A stretch of DNA of 64,000 nucleotides from NCBI GenBank assembly GCA_945863605.1, contig CAMAZP010000015.1:1-64000 (forward strand). Reading direction: 5' to 3'. The notes beneath the pieces were generated by a model. The model was not told where the DNA came from and did not search any database. It was given only the letters and a program-made list of their open reading frames with translations. A program made the translations under genes and the position numbers. The DNA is from Chitinophaga pinensis (lineage in GTDB: Bacteria > Bacteroidota > Bacteroidia > Flavobacteriales_D > Crocinitomicaceae). Below, piece by piece: positions 18,253 through 28,153 of this stretch (the stretch's first letter is position 1; each line of letters begins with the position of its first letter).

Positions 18253-19557
18253 TTACAGACTCCAATATTCTAATTCTTTTATTTTACCTTTGTAAATCCC
18301 TTTAACATCAACGAATACACCATAACCATCTTTTAATAAGTCCTTGAAATAAGATTCATTTAAACCAACATATTCTTTGTGGTTAACAGCAACAATAATT
18401 GCATCATAATCTTTGCCCGCTTCCTTTACTAAACCAATATTGTATTCATGTAACATTTCATCATTGTCAGCATGTGGGTCAATTAAATCTACTTGTACAT
18501 CAAAAGACATTAATTCATTAACAACATCAATAACTTTTGAATTACGAATATCACTGACATCTTCTTTGAAAGTAGCACCCATTATTAAAAAACGAGAGGA
18601 TTGTATATGTTTACCTTGTTTTATTACTTTCTTAACTGTTTGGTCTGCTATATATGATCCCATGGAGTCGTTTACATTTCTACCTGCCATAATCACTTGA
18701 GCATGGTAACCCGCTTGTAATGCTTTATGAGTTAGATAGTAAGGGTCAACGCCGATACAGTGACCACCAACCAAACCTGGCGAGAATTTTAAGAAATTCC
18801 ATTTAGTACCAGCAGCCTCCAACACATCAAACGTATTAATTTTCAACTTATTAAAAATAATTGAAAGCTCATTAATCAATGCAATATTTAAGTCGCGCTG
18901 CGTATTTTCAATAATTTTTGCAGCCTCTGCAACTTTAATTGTTGGCGCACGGTGGACACCAGCAGCAACAACTAATTCATATGTTTTTGCAATTTGTTCT
19001 AATGATTCATCACAACATCCTGATGCAACTTTAACTACATTTTGAAGTGTATGTTCTTTATCTCCCGGATTAATACGTTCAGGGGAATAACCAACTTTAA
19101 AATCTTCTTTGAATTTTAAACCTGATAATTCTTCTAAGATTGGTATACAATCTTCCTCTGTACAACCAGGATAAACTGTTGATTCATATACAACATAATC
19201 TCCTGCTTTTAATACTTGTCCAACAGTTCTCGAAGCACCTAAAAGAGGTTTTAAATCTGGTAAATTTTGGTCATCAATCGGGGTAGGAACCGCAACGATG
19301 AAAAACTCTACATCTCTTAAATCCTCAATATTAGCTGTAAATTCTATGTCACATCCTTCAAAAGCTGAAGCTTCAAGTTCGTTACTTGGATCGATATTAT
19401 TTTTCATTAAATCAACACGAGCCTGATTTATATCAAATCCTACAACTTTAATTTTTCTAGCGAATTCTAGGGCTATAGGTAAACCCACATAACCTAATCC
19501 AATTACTGCCAATTTCGCTTCTTGATTGACAAGCTTGTCATAAATTAATTTGCTCAT
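18253..19557 (-). CDS. UDP-N-acetylglucosamine/-galactosamine 6-dehydrogenase (WbpA/WbpO/TviB family)
   Basis: A 434-residue nucleotide-sugar dehydrogenase. The Rossmann motif GLGYVGLPIALEF and the catalytic-cysteine motif GGHCIGVDPYYL are intact, and VGYSPERINPGDKEHTL is typical of the UDP-HexNAc branch as opposed to UDP-glucose dehydrogenase. It oxidises UDP-GlcNAc (or UDP-GalNAc) twice at C6 to the uronic acid. With WbpB-, WbpE- and WbpD-like neighbours it supplies the first step toward UDP-2,3-diacetamido-2,3-dideoxyglucuronic acid. The GlcNAc/GalNAc choice cannot be decided from motifs alone; neighbours favour GlcNAc. Confidence 0.9.
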   Translation of the reverse strand: MSKLIYDKLVNQEAKLAVIGLGYVGLPIALEFARKIKVVGFDINQARVDLMKNNIDPSNELEASAFEGCDIEFTANIEDLRDVEFFIVAVPTPIDDQNLPDLKPLLGASRTVGQVLKAGDYVVYESTVYPGCTEEDCIPILEELSGLKFKEDFKVGYSPERINPGDKEHTLQNVVKVASGCCDESLEQIAKTYELVVAAGVHRAPTIKVAEAAKIIENTQRDLNIALINELSIIFNKLKINTFDVLEAAGTKWNFLKFSPGLVGGHCIGVDPYYLTHKALQAGYHAQVIMAGRNVNDSMGSYIADQTVKKVIKQGKHIQSSRFLIMGATFKEDVSDIRNSKVIDVVNELMSFDVQVDLIDPHADNDEMLHEYNIGLVKEAGKDYDAIIVAVNHKEYVGLNESYFKDLLKDGYGVFVDVKGIYKGKIKELEYWSL

Positions 19558-19560
19558 ACT

Positions 19561-20601
19561 TTACTTTGTTAAGATTAATTTTTCATTTCTTACTTTATAA
19601 ATTCTCTCAATTATATCTACAACTTTAAGCCCTTCAAGAGCATTTGTTGTTGGTGATGTTCTTCCTTTTAATGTGTCAATAACATTTGAAATAACATAGT
19701 TGTGATTTGCTGCAGAACCTTTGTATGGGCCATAGTCGTTTGCTGGATTTGATTCTTTTAGGATAGGCATTTCATATCCAACAATATTACAAACTTCTAC
19801 TTCGTTCATATATTGACCACCAATTTTAACACTACCATTTTTTCCAATAATTGTCATTGAAGATTCAAGGTTTTGTTGAGCAACAGATGTTGAATAATTA
19901 ATACACCCCATTCCTCCATTAATAAAATCAAAACTTACAAAGCCTGAGTCTTCAAAATCTGTTGAGTCTTGGTGATTAAAATCAGCAAATTTTCCTTGAA
20001 TATTGTCTATATCACCAAATAGCCAGTACATGATATCAATAAAGTGAGAGAATTGAGTAAAAAGTGTTCCTCCATCTAAATCTTTAGTTCCTTTCCAACC
20101 ACCCACTTTATAATAACGTGCATCACGATTCCAATAACAATTTAATTGAACCATGTAAATATCTCCTAAAACACCATTTGTAATAATTGATTTAATCCAT
20201 TCAGAAGGTGGGGAATAACGATTTTGCATTACACAAAAAACCTGCCTTGAAACCTGAAGAGCTTTAAAAATCAACTTTTCACAACTTTCCTTTGTCAATC
20301 CCATTGGTTTTTCGCATACTACATGTTTTTTAGCTTCCAATGCCAATAATGATTGTTCAGCATGTAACCCATTTGGTGTACAAATATTTACGACATCAAT
20401 ATCTAATCCACTTGAAAGTAATTCTTCAATGCTATTGAAAAATGGTACATCAAAGTCCTGAGCGCCGCATTCCTCTTTTTGACGAATATCAACCATTGCT
20501 ACCAATTCGCCTTCATTATCTCGTCGAATCATTTCTGCATGACGCTTGCCAATATGACCTGCACCAACAACAGCAAACTTTATTTTTGAATGATTTATCA
20601 T
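19561..20601 (-). CDS. wbpB: UDP-N-acetylglucosaminuronate 3-dehydrogenase, WbpB/WlbA type (Gfo/Idh/MocA)
   Basis: A 346-residue oxidoreductase of the Gfo/Idh/MocA family. It has an N-terminal NAD-binding motif (AVVGAGHIGKRHAEMI), the EKP motif (HVVCEKPMGLT) with the catalytic-region Lys, and a C-terminal domain with GGTLFTQFSHFIDIMYWLFGD as in WlbA/WbpB. These enzymes oxidise C3 of UDP-GlcNAcA to the 3-keto sugar, coupled to 2-oxoglutarate reduction for cofactor recycling. It lies 3 nt after the stop-side of no gap-breaking gene: upstream is the acetyltransferase (1-bp overlap) and downstream the UDP-HexNAc dehydrogenase. Confidence 0.88.
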   Translation of the reverse strand: MINHSKIKFAVVGAGHIGKRHAEMIRRDNEGELVAMVDIRQKEECGAQDFDVPFFNSIEELLSSGLDIDVVNICTPNGLHAEQSLLALEAKKHVVCEKPMGLTKESCEKLIFKALQVSRQVFCVMQNRYSPPSEWIKSIITNGVLGDIYMVQLNCYWNRDARYYKVGGWKGTKDLDGGTLFTQFSHFIDIMYWLFGDIDNIQGKFADFNHQDSTDFEDSGFVSFDFINGGMGCINYSTSVAQQNLESSMTIIGKNGSVKIGGQYMNEVEVCNIVGYEMPILKESNPANDYGPYKGSAANHNYVISNVIDTLKGRTSPTTNALEGLKVVDIIERIYKVRNEKLILTK

Positions 20602-21170
20602 TAAATTTTACTTACTTGATTGTTATCTAATTTATATTTTTCATGACTTTCTATACAGATTGCTATTCCATATTCATCGAAGTTTAGACGGTGTCCATAT
20701 TCACTCATCCATCCTATTTGTCTTGCTGGATTTCCAACGACAAGTGCGTAGGCTGGAATATGTTTTGTAACAACAGCACCAGCTCCTATAAATGCAAACT
20801 CACCAATATCGTGACCACAAACGATAGTTGCATTCGCACCGATGCTTGCACCTTTTTTTACTGTAGTTTTTGAATACTGCCCTCGTCTATTAACACCACT
20901 TCTTGGATTAACAACATTAGTAAATACCATCGATGGTCCGAGGAAAACGTCGTCTTCACAAATTACTCCTGTATAGATTGATACGTTATTTTGAACTTTA
21001 ACATTATTTCCCAAGATTACTTCAGGAGATATCACTACATTTTGTCCAATGTTGCAATTTTCTCCGAGGTAACAATTAGGCATAATGTGAGAAAAATGCC
21101 AAATCTTTGTTCCGTTACCAATTTGACAACCTTCATCTACAATAGCGGATTCGTGTGCGAAAAAGTTCAT
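20601..21170 (-). CDS. wbpD: UDP-2-acetamido-3-amino-2,3-dideoxyglucuronate N-acetyltransferase, WbpD/WlbB type
   Basis: A 189-residue left-handed beta-helix (hexapeptide repeat) acetyltransferase. Successive hexapeptide turns run from about residue 10 ([21 protein letters not shown]) to [21 protein letters not shown] near 150-165. The [31 protein letters not shown] and NPRS segments are those of WbpD/WlbB. It transfers acetyl from acetyl-CoA to the 3-amino group made by the WbpE-like aminotransferase. Overlaps the wbpB start by one base. Confidence 0.9.
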   Translation of the reverse strand: MNFFAHESAIVDEGCQIGNGTKIWHFSHIMPNCYLGENCNIGQNVVISPEVILGNNVKVQNNVSIYTGVICEDDVFLGPSMVFTNVVNPRSGVNRRGQYSKTTVKKGASIGANATIVCGHDIGEFAFIGAGAVVTKHIPAYALVVGNPARQIGWMSEYGHRLNFDEYGIAICIESHEKYKLDNNQVSKI

Positions 21171-21171
21171 G

Positions 21172-22158
21172 TTATTTTATAATATATTTATCGAAATTGT
21201 AATGATCTGTTTCCATAAGCTCTTCTTGGCTAAGAGACTTAAAAAAAGCATATGTTTTTTTTAATCCTTCAGCTCGATCAATTAGTGGTTGCCATTTAAG
21301 TATAGATTGAGCTTTTGTTATATCTGGTTGTCTTTGTTTAGGGTCGTCAATAGGTAAATCTTTGTAAATAACCTTTTGTTTGGTTCCAGTCAATTTAATT
21401 ATTTCCTCTGCAAATTCAGCAATCGATATTTCTGATGGATTTCCGATATTAACAGGATATGCATAATCACTATGTAGTAATCTTACAATACCTTCTACTA
21501 AATCATCCACATAACAAAAGGATCTTGTTTGGCTTCCATCTCCAAAAATTGTAAGATCTTCACCTCTAAGAGCTTGTCCAATAAATGCGGGTAAAACACG
21601 ACCGTCATTCAAACGCATACGCGGTCCATAGGTATTAAAAATACGTACAATTCTTGTTTCTAAACCATGAAAATTATTGTATGCCATTGTGATTGCTTCT
21701 TGAAACCTTTTAGCTTCATCGTAAACACCTCTTGGTCCGACTGGATTAACATTTCCCCAATATTCTTCTGTTTGTGGATGAACTGTTGGATCGCCATAAA
21801 CTTCAGAGGTTGAAGCAATAAGTATACGAGCACCCTTGGCTTTTGCTAATCCTAAACAATTATGTACTCCCAAAGAGCCAACTTTTAATGTTTGAATGGG
21901 TATTTTTAAATAATCAATAGGACTTGCTGGAGATGCAAAATGTAATATATAATCTAACTTACCTGGTACATGTATGAATTTAGAAACATCATGATGATAA
22001 AATTCAAAGTTTTCTAAACCAAATAAATGTTCAATGTTTTTGAGCCGACCAGTTATAAGATTATCCATGCCACTAACATGATAGCCATCTCGAATGAAAC
22101 GATCACATAAATGAGAACCTAAAAATCCAGCAGCACCTGTTATAAGAATTCTTTTCAT
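21172..22158 (-). CDS. UDP-glucuronate decarboxylase (UDP-xylose synthase)
   Basis: A 328-residue extended SDR enzyme. [10 protein letters not shown] binds [14 protein letters not shown] gives the Ser/Thr catalytic region, and [11 protein letters not shown] contains the Tyr-x3-Lys pair in the arrangement seen in UXS enzymes. The segment [12 protein letters not shown] is also typical. It decarboxylates UDP-glucuronic acid to UDP-xylose. It lies 2 nt after ugd, which makes its substrate, so the pair forms a short UDP-Glc to UDP-Xyl branch. It lacks the N-terminal membrane anchor of eukaryotic UXS. Confidence 0.9.
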   Translation of the reverse strand: MKRILITGAAGFLGSHLCDRFIRDGYHVSGMDNLITGRLKNIEHLFGLENFEFYHHDVSKFIHVPGKLDYILHFASPASPIDYLKIPIQTLKVGSLGVHNCLGLAKAKGARILIASTSEVYGDPTVHPQTEEYWGNVNPVGPRGVYDEAKRFQEAITMAYNNFHGLETRIVRIFNTYGPRMRLNDGRVLPAFIGQALRGEDLTIFGDGSQTRSFCYVDDLVEGIVRLLHSDYAYPVNIGNPSEISIAEFAEEIIKLTGTKQKVIYKDLPIDDPKQRQPDITKAQSILKWQPLIDRAEGLKKTYAFFKSLSQEELMETDHYNFDKYIIK

Positions 22159-22160
22159 AA

Positions 22161-23474
22161 TTAATGAATTAAATTTCTTCCGATACTTGAATAATAAAAA
22201 CCACGATTCGTCATTTCATCCATATCGTATAAGTTGCGTCCATCAAAAATAACTTGATCTTTCATCAATTTTTTCATTTTATCGAAATCCGGATTTCTAA
22301 AAATTCCCCATTCTGTACATATTAGTAAAGCATCTGATTCTCCTAACGCTTCGTACTCATTTGTGGAATACTGTATTTTATCTCCGATTAATTTTTCAAC
22401 ATTATTCATCGCTTCAGGATCATACGCAATAATTTTTGCACCTTCCTTAACTAGAGCATCTATCATATATAAAGCCGGTGCCTCACGGATGTCATCGGTG
22501 TCTGGTTTAAATGCTAAACCCCAAATAGTAATAGATTTACCTTCTAAATTACCTCTAAAATAGTTTAAAATCTTTGGTAGTAAGATCGTTTTTTGTTTGT
22601 CATTAACACGCATTACTGCATCTAAAATTTCAAACTCAAATTGGTTTTCTTTTCCAGATTTCACTAATGCTTGTACGTCTTTTGGAAAACAAGAACCTCC
22701 GTAACCTATTCCAGGGAAAAGAAATCTTTTACCAATTCTATTGTCAGATCCTATTCCTATTCTTACTTTGTCAACATCTGCACCAACAATTTCACAGAAA
22801 TTTGCGATTTCATTCATGAAAGTTATTTTGGTTGCTAAAAATGAATTTGCTGCATATTTTGTAAGTTCGGCAGATTTTTCGTCCATGAAATAAATTGGAT
22901 TACCTTGTCTTACAAAAGGTTTATAAAGTGCTTCCATGATTTTTTTTGCACGCTCATCAGAAGTTCCAATTACTACCCTATCTGGCTTTAAGAAATCACT
23001 TACTGCAAAACCTTCTCTTAAAAATTCTGGATTAGAGACAACAGCAAATTCTGTGGTAGCATTTTTCGCAATTGCGTTATTTACTTTTTCAGCTGTTCCT
23101 ACTGGGACTGTACTTTTATCTACAATTACTTTATATTCCTTCATTATTTTACCTAATTGCTCAGCTACACCAAGAATATAAGATAAATCAGCACTCCCAT
23201 CTTCTCCTGGTGGAGTTGGTAGGGCAAGAAAAATAATTTCAGCATCAACTATTCCTTCCTCTAAAGATGTTGTAAATGTTAATCTGTTGGCTTTCACATT
23301 CCTGTGAAAAAGAGTATCCAACTCAGGTTCGTAAATTGGAACCATTCCATTTTTCATGTCTTCAACTTTTTTTGCATCTATATCTATGCAAACTACTTGA
23401 TTTCCTGTTTCTGCAAAGCACGTTCCAGTGACAAGTCCAACGTATCCGGTACCAACTACAGCAATTTTTTTCAT
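22161..23474 (-). CDS. ugd: UDP-glucose 6-dehydrogenase
   Basis: A 437-residue enzyme oxidising UDP-glucose to UDP-glucuronic acid with two NAD+. The Rossmann motif [15 protein letters not shown] starts at residue 8, the catalytic cysteine is in [14 protein letters not shown], and [11 protein letters not shown] and DDIREAPAL are classic UDP-Glc dehydrogenase motifs, distinguishing it from the UDP-HexNAc dehydrogenase at 18253. It is second in the operon, 3 nt after the DegT aminotransferase, and feeds the decarboxylase that follows. Confidence 0.95.
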   Translation of the reverse strand: MKKIAVVGTGYVGLVTGTCFAETGNQVVCIDIDAKKVEDMKNGMVPIYEPELDTLFHRNVKANRLTFTTSLEEGIVDAEIIFLALPTPPGEDGSADLSYILGVAEQLGKIMKEYKVIVDKSTVPVGTAEKVNNAIAKNATTEFAVVSNPEFLREGFAVSDFLKPDRVVIGTSDERAKKIMEALYKPFVRQGNPIYFMDEKSAELTKYAANSFLATKITFMNEIANFCEIVGADVDKVRIGIGSDNRIGKRFLFPGIGYGGSCFPKDVQALVKSGKENQFEFEILDAVMRVNDKQKTILLPKILNYFRGNLEGKSITIWGLAFKPDTDDIREAPALYMIDALVKEGAKIIAYDPEAMNNVEKLIGDKIQYSTNEYEALGESDALLICTEWGIFRNPDFDKMKKLMKDQVIFDGRNLYDMDEMTNRGFYYSSIGRNLIH

Positions 23475-23477
23475 TAC

Positions 23478-24608
23478 TTAATTATTTAAAAATTCTTTAA
23501 CAGAATTGGTTATGTAATCCAATTGTTCGTCTTGCATTTCAGTATGAATGGGGAGTGATATTACTCTTTTTGTTAACCAATCAGTAACTGGTAAATGTGT
23601 ATCAGCGCTTCCAAAGTCAGAGAACATTTTTTGGCGATGAGCTGGAATAGGATAATATATCATAGAAGGAATATCTCTTTCTGCTAGGAAATTACATAAA
23701 CCATCACGATCATGATTATCTAATATTAATGTATATTGATGGAAAACATGTTTTGAATCATCGGATCTAAATGGTATTTGAACTCCGGAAATTGGTGCGA
23801 AAGCAGCATCATAGATAGAGGCAACTTTTCTTCTAGCGTCTATGTAATTATCTAATTGTCGTAGTTTTATTCTCAAAACTGCAGCTTGAATAGAATCTAA
23901 GCGCGAGTTACAACCAACCACATCATGATAATATTTTTTACTCTGACCATGATTAGCAATCATTTTAATCTTTTGTGCTAAATCGGAATCATTAGTAAAT
24001 ATTGCACCTCCATCGCCATAACAACCTAAGTTTTTAGAAGGGAAGAATGAAGTACAACCAATATGTCCAATTGTTCCTGTTTTTTGAACAGAACCATTTG
24101 TTAAGTGATAATCTGAGCCAATTGCTTGAGCATTATCCTCAATTACAAACAAATTATGTTTTGATGCTATTTCCATAATTGCATTCATGTTGGCTGCTTG
24201 ACCATATAAATGAACGGGAACAATAGCTTTAGTTTTTGATGTAATTGCTTTTTCGATTTCATTTACATCAATACAAAACGTGTCTTTGTCAACTTCTACG
24301 AATACAGGTTTTAATCCTAAAAGTGCAATCACTTCAGTTGTTGCAATGTATGTAAATGAGGGGGTAATAACCTCATCGTCGGGCTTTAAACCAAGTGCCA
24401 TCATAGCAATTTGAAGAGCGTCTGTCCCATTGGCACAGGGAATTACATGTTTGACATTCAAATAATCTTCTAAATCTTTCTGAAAACTTGAAACTTCTTG
24501 ACCATTAATAAATTGAGCTTTATCTATGACGTCTAAAATAGCTCTATCAATTGATGGTTTGACTTTTTCGTATTGAGACGATAAATCAACCATTTGAATT
24601 TTTTTCAT
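23478..24608 (-). CDS. wbpE: DegT/DnrJ/EryC1-family sugar aminotransferase, WbpE/WlbC type
   Basis: A 376-residue PLP enzyme. Lys192 in SFFPSKNLGCYGDGG is the Schiff-base lysine and Asp158 in VIEDNAQAIGSDY binds PLP nitrogen. The N-terminal MVDLSSQY and the PIPAHRQKMF segment resemble WbpE/WlbC. These enzymes aminate 3-keto-UDP-GlcNAcA using glutamate, returning 2-oxoglutarate for the WbpB step. First gene of the nine-gene operon; the reverse TAATTTTG box at 24627-24634 is a likely promoter. The exact substrate is inferred from wbpB and wbpD in the same operon. Confidence 0.88.
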   Translation of the reverse strand: MKKIQMVDLSSQYEKVKPSIDRAILDVIDKAQFINGQEVSSFQKDLEDYLNVKHVIPCANGTDALQIAMMALGLKPDDEVITPSFTYIATTEVIALLGLKPVFVEVDKDTFCIDVNEIEKAITSKTKAIVPVHLYGQAANMNAIMEIASKHNLFVIEDNAQAIGSDYHLTNGSVQKTGTIGHIGCTSFFPSKNLGCYGDGGAIFTNDSDLAQKIKMIANHGQSKKYYHDVVGCNSRLDSIQAAVLRIKLRQLDNYIDARRKVASIYDAAFAPISGVQIPFRSDDSKHVFHQYTLILDNHDRDGLCNFLAERDIPSMIYYPIPAHRQKMFSDFGSADTHLPVTDWLTKRVISLPIHTEMQDEQLDYITNSVKEFLNN

Positions 24609-24626
24609 TAGTCTTATTTAATGGTA

Positions 24627-24634
24627 CAAAATTA
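24627..24634 (-). promoter_or_regulatory. Candidate -7 element of the nucleotide-sugar operon
   Basis: The minus strand reads TAATTTTG, matching TAnnTTTG, 18 nt upstream of the first operon ATG. A -33 TTG at standard spacing is not seen, so the call rests on one box and position. Confidence 0.45.
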
Positions 24635-24736
24635 CATAAAATCAAAACACTAAGTAAAATTTAACCATTTAAACCTTCTATTTAAATCTAAATTTAATAA
24701 ATAGATAAACTTTAAAATAAAATAGATTCTAATGAT

Positions 24737-24744
24737 TAAATTTG
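24737..24744 (+). promoter_or_regulatory. Candidate -7 element 4 nt before the start codon at 24749
   Basis: TAAATTTG fits TAnnTTTG. Its position would place transcription start at or next to the ATG, implying a very short or absent leader. No good -33 TTG is visible. Confidence 0.35.
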
Positions 24745-24748
24745 GAAT

Positions 24749-25504
24749 ATGAAAAATATTTTATTTTCCATTTTAATGGTTAGTCAGTTCAATCTGTACA
24801 GCCAAAGGAACGTTAAAGATTCAATTATCGGATCACCTTTAATAGGTGTACATTATGGGGGAAATTGGACAGCTATTGATTTAGCAGATAGGTATGGCTT
24901 TCTTAATCACGTTGGAGTTAACGGTGGATACAAAACAAAAAAAAATTGGTACTATGGAGTAGATGCTAATTTTATTTTTGGGAGCCAAGTTCGTATTACT
25001 GGAATTTTTGATCATTTAGTTGACGATAAAGGAAATATTACAGATGTAAATGGTGACATAGCAGCTGTTGTTGTTTTTCCAAGGGGAGTAAATGCGAATT
25101 TTTCTTTTGGAAAGATAATTCCAATATTAAGTCCTAATTCAAATTCAGGAATTTATATTCATGGCGGATTTGGTTATTTGTTGCATCGTTTACGAATAGA
25201 AACTAATGAGCAAGTGGTTCCACAAATTGAATTGGACTATAAAAAAGGGTATGATCGATTAACAATGGGAATTAACTTTCATCAATTTATTGGTTATTCT
25301 TTTTTAGCAAATTCTGGTGCATACAATTTTTATGGTGGTTTTTATATTCAAGAAGGATTAACAAAAAATCAACGAACTATTTACTTCGATCAACCAGATG
25401 TGCCTATATCAACTGAAACTCGTTTGGATATTCAATATGGTTTTAGATTAGGTTGGTATATTCCTTTTTACAAACGTCAACCTAAAGAATATTACTTCGA
25501 TTGA
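24749..25504 (+). CDS. Secreted, probable outer-membrane beta-barrel-like protein of unknown function
   Basis: A 251-residue protein with a short signal peptide (MKNILFSILMVSQFNLYSQ) and alternating polar/aromatic strands (GVHYGGNWTAI, NWYYGVDANFIFG, GINFHQFIGYSFL, YNFYGGFYIQ, DIQYGFRLGWYIPFY). These, with the aromatic final strand, suggest an eight-stranded barrel of the porin/OmpW-like outer-membrane type in Bacteroidota. No named family is recognised with certainty. Its TGA stop overlaps the waaA ATG (TGATG), so it is translationally coupled with lipid A core synthesis, consistent with an outer-membrane role. Confidence 0.65.
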   Translation: MKNILFSILMVSQFNLYSQRNVKDSIIGSPLIGVHYGGNWTAIDLADRYGFLNHVGVNGGYKTKKNWYYGVDANFIFGSQVRITGIFDHLVDDKGNITDVNGDIAAVVVFPRGVNANFSFGKIIPILSPNSNSGIYIHGGFGYLLHRLRIETNEQVVPQIELDYKKGYDRLTMGINFHQFIGYSFLANSGAYNFYGGFYIQEGLTKNQRTIYFDQPDVPISTETRLDIQYGFRLGWYIPFYKRQPKEYYFD

Positions 25505-26745
25505 TGAATAGTTTTTACACTTTAGGAATACATCTTTATGGTTTAGGAATTCGTATATTTTCTTTTTTTAACCCAAAAGCTAATAATTGGATTGAGGGAC
25601 GAAAAAATTGGGTAAACCAACTCAAAGACCTTCCTAATTCTAATTCAATTATTTGGTTTCATTGTGCTTCTTTAGGTGAATTTGACCAAGGTTTACCTTT
25701 AATGTGGGAATTAAAAAACAAGTTTCCTTCATGTTTCATACTAGTGAGTTTTTTCTCTCCTTCAGGAATGAATCATTTCCAAAAGCGAAATCATTGTGTA
25801 GATAAGGCTATTTACCTTCCTTTAGATACACCACGTAACGCAAAACAATTTATTCGATTAACACAACCAAAACTAGCTGTATTCGTGAAGTATGAATTTT
25901 GGGCAAATTTTATTTTTGAACTAAAAATTCAAAAAATTCAATTGATTTCTATTGCTACTAATTTACGTCCAAATCAGATTTTCTTTAAATATTATGGTTC
26001 GTTTTTCAGAAAAGTCCTACATACTTTTGATTTTTTTTATGTTCAAAACCAACAAACAGCAACCTTGCTTGAATCAATAGGAATAAATAATGTAAAAAAC
26101 GTTGGCGATACTAGATTTGACAATGTAGTAGCAAATAAAATACGATTTGAAAAATCAGTAAAATCACATGCCGATTTGGTATTTCAAACATTTCTTGCAA
26201 ACGAAAAAGCAATCATTTTTGGTAGTAGTTGGGAACCGGAGGAAAAAATCCTCCAGGATAGTTTAAAGCTTTTAGTGAAAGAAAAAATTGTCATTGCTCC
26301 ACATAATGTCAGTGAAAGTAATTGCCAACGTTTGCAACAATTCTTGGGTCCTAACTCTATTCGATTTTCCAAGTTCGAGCACTATTCCAACCAATCAATT
26401 CTAATATTAGACACTATTGGACATCTTTCTTCCGCTTATCATTATGGGAAGGTTGCTTTTGTTGGTGGTGGTTTTTCGGGTCAATTACACAATATTCTGG
26501 AACCTGCTGTATTTGGACTTCCTGTTTTTTTTGGACCAAAACATTCCAAATTTCCAGAGGCATCAATTTTCATCGAAGAAGGATTTGCTTTTCATTTAGA
26601 AAGTTCAATTGAATTTATTGCAAAGTTGACTTTAGTTTCTAAAAATCATGCTGAAATTTCGCAAAAAGCAGTTGATTTTATAGAGACACAAAAAGGAGCA
26701 GCGTCTAAAATAACCAACGCATTAGTGGACTTTAAATTTCTTTAG
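25504..26745 (+). CDS. waaA: 3-deoxy-D-manno-octulosonic acid (Kdo) transferase
   Basis: A 413-residue GT30 glycosyltransferase that adds Kdo from CMP-Kdo to lipid A precursor at the inner membrane. The N-terminal hydrophobic segment, the motif CASLGEFDQG with the conserved Glu59, PLDTPRNAKQF, KYEFWANF and the C-terminal GGGFSGQLHNILEPAVFGLPVFFGP nucleotide-binding region are all present. The start is taken at the ATG at 25504, overlapping the upstream stop, not at the TTG one codon earlier. The last 14 bp overlap the convergent dtd gene. Confidence 0.93.
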   Translation: MNSFYTLGIHLYGLGIRIFSFFNPKANNWIEGRKNWVNQLKDLPNSNSIIWFHCASLGEFDQGLPLMWELKNKFPSCFILVSFFSPSGMNHFQKRNHCVDKAIYLPLDTPRNAKQFIRLTQPKLAVFVKYEFWANFIFELKIQKIQLISIATNLRPNQIFFKYYGSFFRKVLHTFDFFYVQNQQTATLLESIGINNVKNVGDTRFDNVVANKIRFEKSVKSHADLVFQTFLANEKAIIFGSSWEPEEKILQDSLKLLVKEKIVIAPHNVSESNCQRLQQFLGPNSIRFSKFEHYSNQSILILDTIGHLSSAYHYGKVAFVGGGFSGQLHNILEPAVFGLPVFFGPKHSKFPEASIFIEEGFAFHLESSIEFIAKLTLVSKNHAEISQKAVDFIETQKGAASKITNALVDFKFL

Positions 26746-27181
26746 AGTCAATCAAAATGGTTACTGGTCCATCATTTACTAAAGCAACTTTCATATCGGC
26801 ACCAAATTCTCCAGAAAGTACTTTTCCGCCGAATTGCGATTTCGTTTTTCTGAGAAAATACTCATAAAGAGGAATTGCTTGCTCTGGTCGTGCTGCTTTA
26901 ATATAGCTTGGACGATTTCCTTTTTTTGTGGCTGCGTGTAATGTAAATTGACTGACAATTAACAAGTCTCCGTTTACGTCTGTCAATGATAAATTCATTT
27001 TTCCTTCAGTATCTGAAAACACACGAAGATTGATTAATTTTTGTATCAAATAGTCAGCATCAGCTGAAGTGTCCTCTGTTTCAATTCCCAACAAAACAAG
27101 AAATCCTTTTTCAATGGCACTCATGATTTTACCGTCAATCTTTACAGATGCTTCACTAACACGTTGAATGACAATTCTCAT
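26732..27181 (-). CDS. dtd: D-aminoacyl-tRNA deacylase
   Basis: A 149-residue, full-length DTD enzyme that hydrolyses D-aminoacyl-tRNA (and Gly-tRNA-Ala) to protect translation. The active-site SQFTL motif is at residues 77-81 and the cross-subunit Gly-cisPro motif NDGPVT at 136-141; MRIVIQRVSEASV is the canonical start. It is last in the rseP-rsgA-dtd transcription unit, 15 nt after rsgA. Confidence 0.96.
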   Translation of the reverse strand: MRIVIQRVSEASVKIDGKIMSAIEKGFLVLLGIETEDTSADADYLIQKLINLRVFSDTEGKMNLSLTDVNGDLLIVSQFTLHAATKKGNRPSYIKAARPEQAIPLYEYFLRKTKSQFGGKVLSGEFGADMKVALVNDGPVTILIDSKEI

Positions 27182-27196
27182 AGTTCGTCTTATGAT

Positions 27197-28150
27197 TTAG
27201 AACTCATTTCTACGATAAGGGTCACTGCTATCTTCAAGCATCAATTGTACATAACTTTGATAACGAGAAGGAGAAATTTCTTCCAATTCAACCGCTGCTT
27301 TTACAGAACAATGTGGTTCATTGAGGTGCAAGCAATTATGAAATCGACAAGCTCCAATTAGCTCGCGCATTTCAGGAAAATAATGTGCGTAATGTTCTTT
27401 CTCTAAATCAATCACTCCAAAAGCTCGAATTCCTGGTGTATCGATTATATATCCTCCTGTTTGAAGTTGGTGCATTTCTGCAAAAGTGGTGGTATGTTTA
27501 CCTTGTTCATGGAAAGTCGAAATTTCACCCGTACGCAAGTCGAGTGTAGGATCAAGAGAATTAACTAAAGTAGTTTTACCAACGCCACTATTTCCAGAAA
27601 TCATCACTTGTTTTCCTTTTATTGCTGCTCTTAAAAACAAAACATCAGCTTCATTTTGAGCAGAAATAGGATGACATGCATAACCTATTTTACTGTAAAT
27701 GGCAGTCAATCCTTCTAGCAATAAATTCTCTTCTTCTCCGAATAAATCTACTTTATTGAATAAAATACTGGTAGGAATTCGAAAGGATTCTGCCGAAACT
27801 AAAAAACGGTCAATGAATGCAATTTGAGTTACTGGAGATTTTAGCGTAACCACTAAGTAAGCATGATCTACATTTGCAGCTAAAATTTGCATTTGCTTGC
27901 TCAAATTAGTGGATTTCCGAACAATATAATTTACTCTTGGAAGTATAGATTTGATGGAATAATCTTCCTCATTATTGTTACCGTTTGACTCTCCTTTAAT
28001 AATTTCAACACAATCGCCCGCAGCAATTGGATTGGTTGTTTTTAATCCTTCGATTCTAAGTTTACCACGAATTGTTGCTTTGATAAGTTGGCCATCATCA
28101 AGCGCAATGTCATACCATTTACCCGTGGATTTTAAAACAAGACCTCGCAT
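27197..28150 (-). CDS. rsgA: Ribosome small subunit-dependent GTPase A
   Basis: A 317-residue circularly permuted GTPase for late 30S maturation. After an N-terminal OB-fold the G motifs appear in permuted order: G4 NKVD at 132-135, G1 GNSGVGKT at 186-193, G3 DTPG at 237-240. The C-terminal zinc site is C268-x4-C273-x-H275-x5-C281, exactly the RsgA pattern. It sits 3 nt after rseP and 15 nt before dtd. Confidence 0.97.
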   Translation of the reverse strand: MRGLVLKSTGKWYDIALDDGQLIKATIRGKLRIEGLKTTNPIAAGDCVEIIKGESNGNNNEEDYSIKSILPRVNYIVRKSTNLSKQMQILAANVDHAYLVVTLKSPVTQIAFIDRFLVSAESFRIPTSILFNKVDLFGEEENLLLEGLTAIYSKIGYACHPISAQNEADVLFLRAAIKGKQVMISGNSGVGKTTLVNSLDPTLDLRTGEISTFHEQGKHTTTFAEMHQLQTGGYIIDTPGIRAFGVIDLEKEHYAHYFPEMRELIGACRFHNCLHLNEPHCSVKAAVELEEISPSRYQSYVQLMLEDSSDPYRRNEF

Positions 28151-28153
28151 AAA

